NCBI RefSeq assembly: GCF_009451885.1
Contig: NZ_WIAO01000025.1
Span: 1 to 64,000, forward strand
Reading direction: 5' to 3'
From: Glycomyces albidus
GTDB lineage: Bacteria; Actinomycetota; Actinomycetes; Mycobacteriales; Micromonosporaceae
DNA: 64,000 nt
Notes under the pieces: model-generated
Told to the model about the DNA's origin: nothing
What the model saw: the letters and a program-made list of their open reading frames with translations, nothing else
Database searches by the model: none
Part shown: positions 63,407 through 64,000 of the stretch, piece after piece
How the letters are laid out: each line of letters begins with the position of its first letter
Position numbering within the stretch: position 1 is the first letter of the stretch
Made by a program: the position numbers and the translations under genes

Positions 63407-64000
63407 ATGGCTCACGTCACGATCACTCGGCCGACGACGTACCGCGCCGCCGTCATCGGCACCGGCTTCATGGGGCGGGTCCACTCCCACGCCATCGCCG
63501 TCGCCGGCGGCACCGTCGCCGGGATCGCCGGCTCGACCCCCGAGCGGGCGCGCCGCGCCGCGGCCTCGCTGCGGGCCGAGGCGGTCTTCGACGACATCGG
63601 CGCGCTCATCGACGCCGCCGACGTCGTCCACGTCTGCGTCCCCAACCACCTCCACGCCCCAATCGCGCTGGCCGCCATCGCCGCCGGCAAGCACGTCGTC
63701 TGCGAGAAGCCCCTCGCCACCGACCTCGACACCGCCCGCGCCATGACCGAGGCCGCCGCCGAGGCGGGCGTGGTGGCGACCGTCCCGTTCGTCTACCGCT
63801 TCCACCCGATGGTCCGCGAGGCCCGCGCCCGCGTCGCCGCCGGCCGGATCGGGCGCCTCACCCTCGCGCACGGCTCCTACCTCCAGGACTGGCTCCTGCG
63901 CCCCGACGACGACAACTGGCGCGTCGACGCCGACAAGGGCGGCGCCCTCCGGGCCTTCGGCGACATCGGCTCGCACTGGTGCGACCTGCTCGAGTTCGTC
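63407..64000 (+). CDS. Gfo/Idh/MocA family oxidoreductase (N-terminal part)
   Basis: The first 198 residues of a dehydrogenase that continues past the right edge. The Rossmann start AAVIGTGFMGRVHSHAI (GxGxxG) is followed by DAADVVHVCVPNHLHAPIALAAIAAGKHVVCEKPLA, the EKP signature with the conserved Lys, and the start of the second domain (VYRFHPMVREAR...). It oxidises sugars or inositol-like compounds with NAD(P). Divergent from the ROK regulator, which probably controls it. Start supported by the leaderless box. Confidence 0.92.
   Translation, partial: MAHVTITRPTTYRAAVIGTGFMGRVHSHAIAVAGGTVAGIAGSTPERARRAAASLRAEAVFDDIGALIDAADVVHVCVPNHLHAPIALAAIAAGKHVVCEKPLATDLDTARAMTEAAAEAGVVATVPFVYRFHPMVREARARVAAGRIGRLTLAHGSYLQDWLLRPDDDNWRVDADKGGALRAFGDIGSHWCDLLEFV

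Overview
The window is chromosomal DNA of a high-GC, Gram-positive actinobacterium. This rests on gene content: an mtrA-mtrB-lpqB operon, a WhiB-family regulator, NucS in place of MutS/MutL, long-form HPF, DUF3107, DUF3152, DUF3499, MoeZ, and a manA/SIS/manB block in the mycobacterial order. Codon third positions are almost always G or C. Many genes lack a Shine-Dalgarno site and carry a TANNNT box 6-7 nt before the start codon, which is typical of actinobacterial leaderless mRNAs. I cannot place the family with confidence.

Layout. 1-8.2 kb: the end of a ComF-type phosphoribosyltransferase, the ribosome hibernation factor hpf, an L,D-transpeptidase lipoprotein, two double-GNAT acetyltransferases, secA and a DUF6912 gene. 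8.2-21.7 kb is an accessory stretch interrupted by housekeeping genes. It holds a stand-alone TnpB element, a membrane protein whose C-terminus runs into that element, pruA, a MazEF-type toxin-antitoxin pair, a lone DUF397 gene, then the most interesting locus: a tiny ORF, a cytoplasmic subtilisin-like protease, a sigma-70-like factor, a small beta-sandwich-like protein and a TPR-CHAT protease (13.5-18.8 kb). An MFS exporter, a CX5R phosphatase and a PIN toxin with an HTH antitoxin follow. 21.8-26.1 kb: a DUF4129/MoxR/DUF58 envelope operon with overlapping start and stop codons. 26.1-31.6 kb: a type II NADH dehydrogenase, then mtrA-mtrB-lpqB. 31.6-38.2 kb: DUF3107, a TetR regulator, a Pro/Gln-repeat protein, an alpha/beta hydrolase, DUF3152 and moeZ. 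38.3-43.2 kb: two tandem class-A beta-lactamase-fold proteins, ahcY and a double-GNAT enzyme behind a long leader. 43.2-51.3 kb: the mannose/GDP-mannose block (manA, SIS isomerase, Trm112, manB, DUF3499, zincin-like protein, whiB, mannose-1-phosphate guanylyltransferase). 51.9-64 kb: a small DUF4190-like membrane protein, nucS, several orphan genes, a sulfotransferase, an APH kinase, a TetR/RibD-type reductase divergon, a giant DUF4132 protein, an aldo/keto reductase, a ROK protein and the start of a Gfo/Idh/MocA dehydrogenase.

How the genes work together. ManA, the SIS isomerase, ManB and the guanylyltransferase together could convert fructose-6-P to GDP-mannose. MtrA/MtrB/LpqB and the L,D-transpeptidase act on cell-wall homeostasis, and the tandem beta-lactamase-like proteins are exported. 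The S8 protease, sigma factor and CHAT protease look like a self-contained proteolytic signalling cassette with no transmembrane or anti-sigma partner. I infer a conflict or stress-response role for it; nothing in the sequence proves that. I saw no tRNA, rRNA, CRISPR array, prophage or replication origin.
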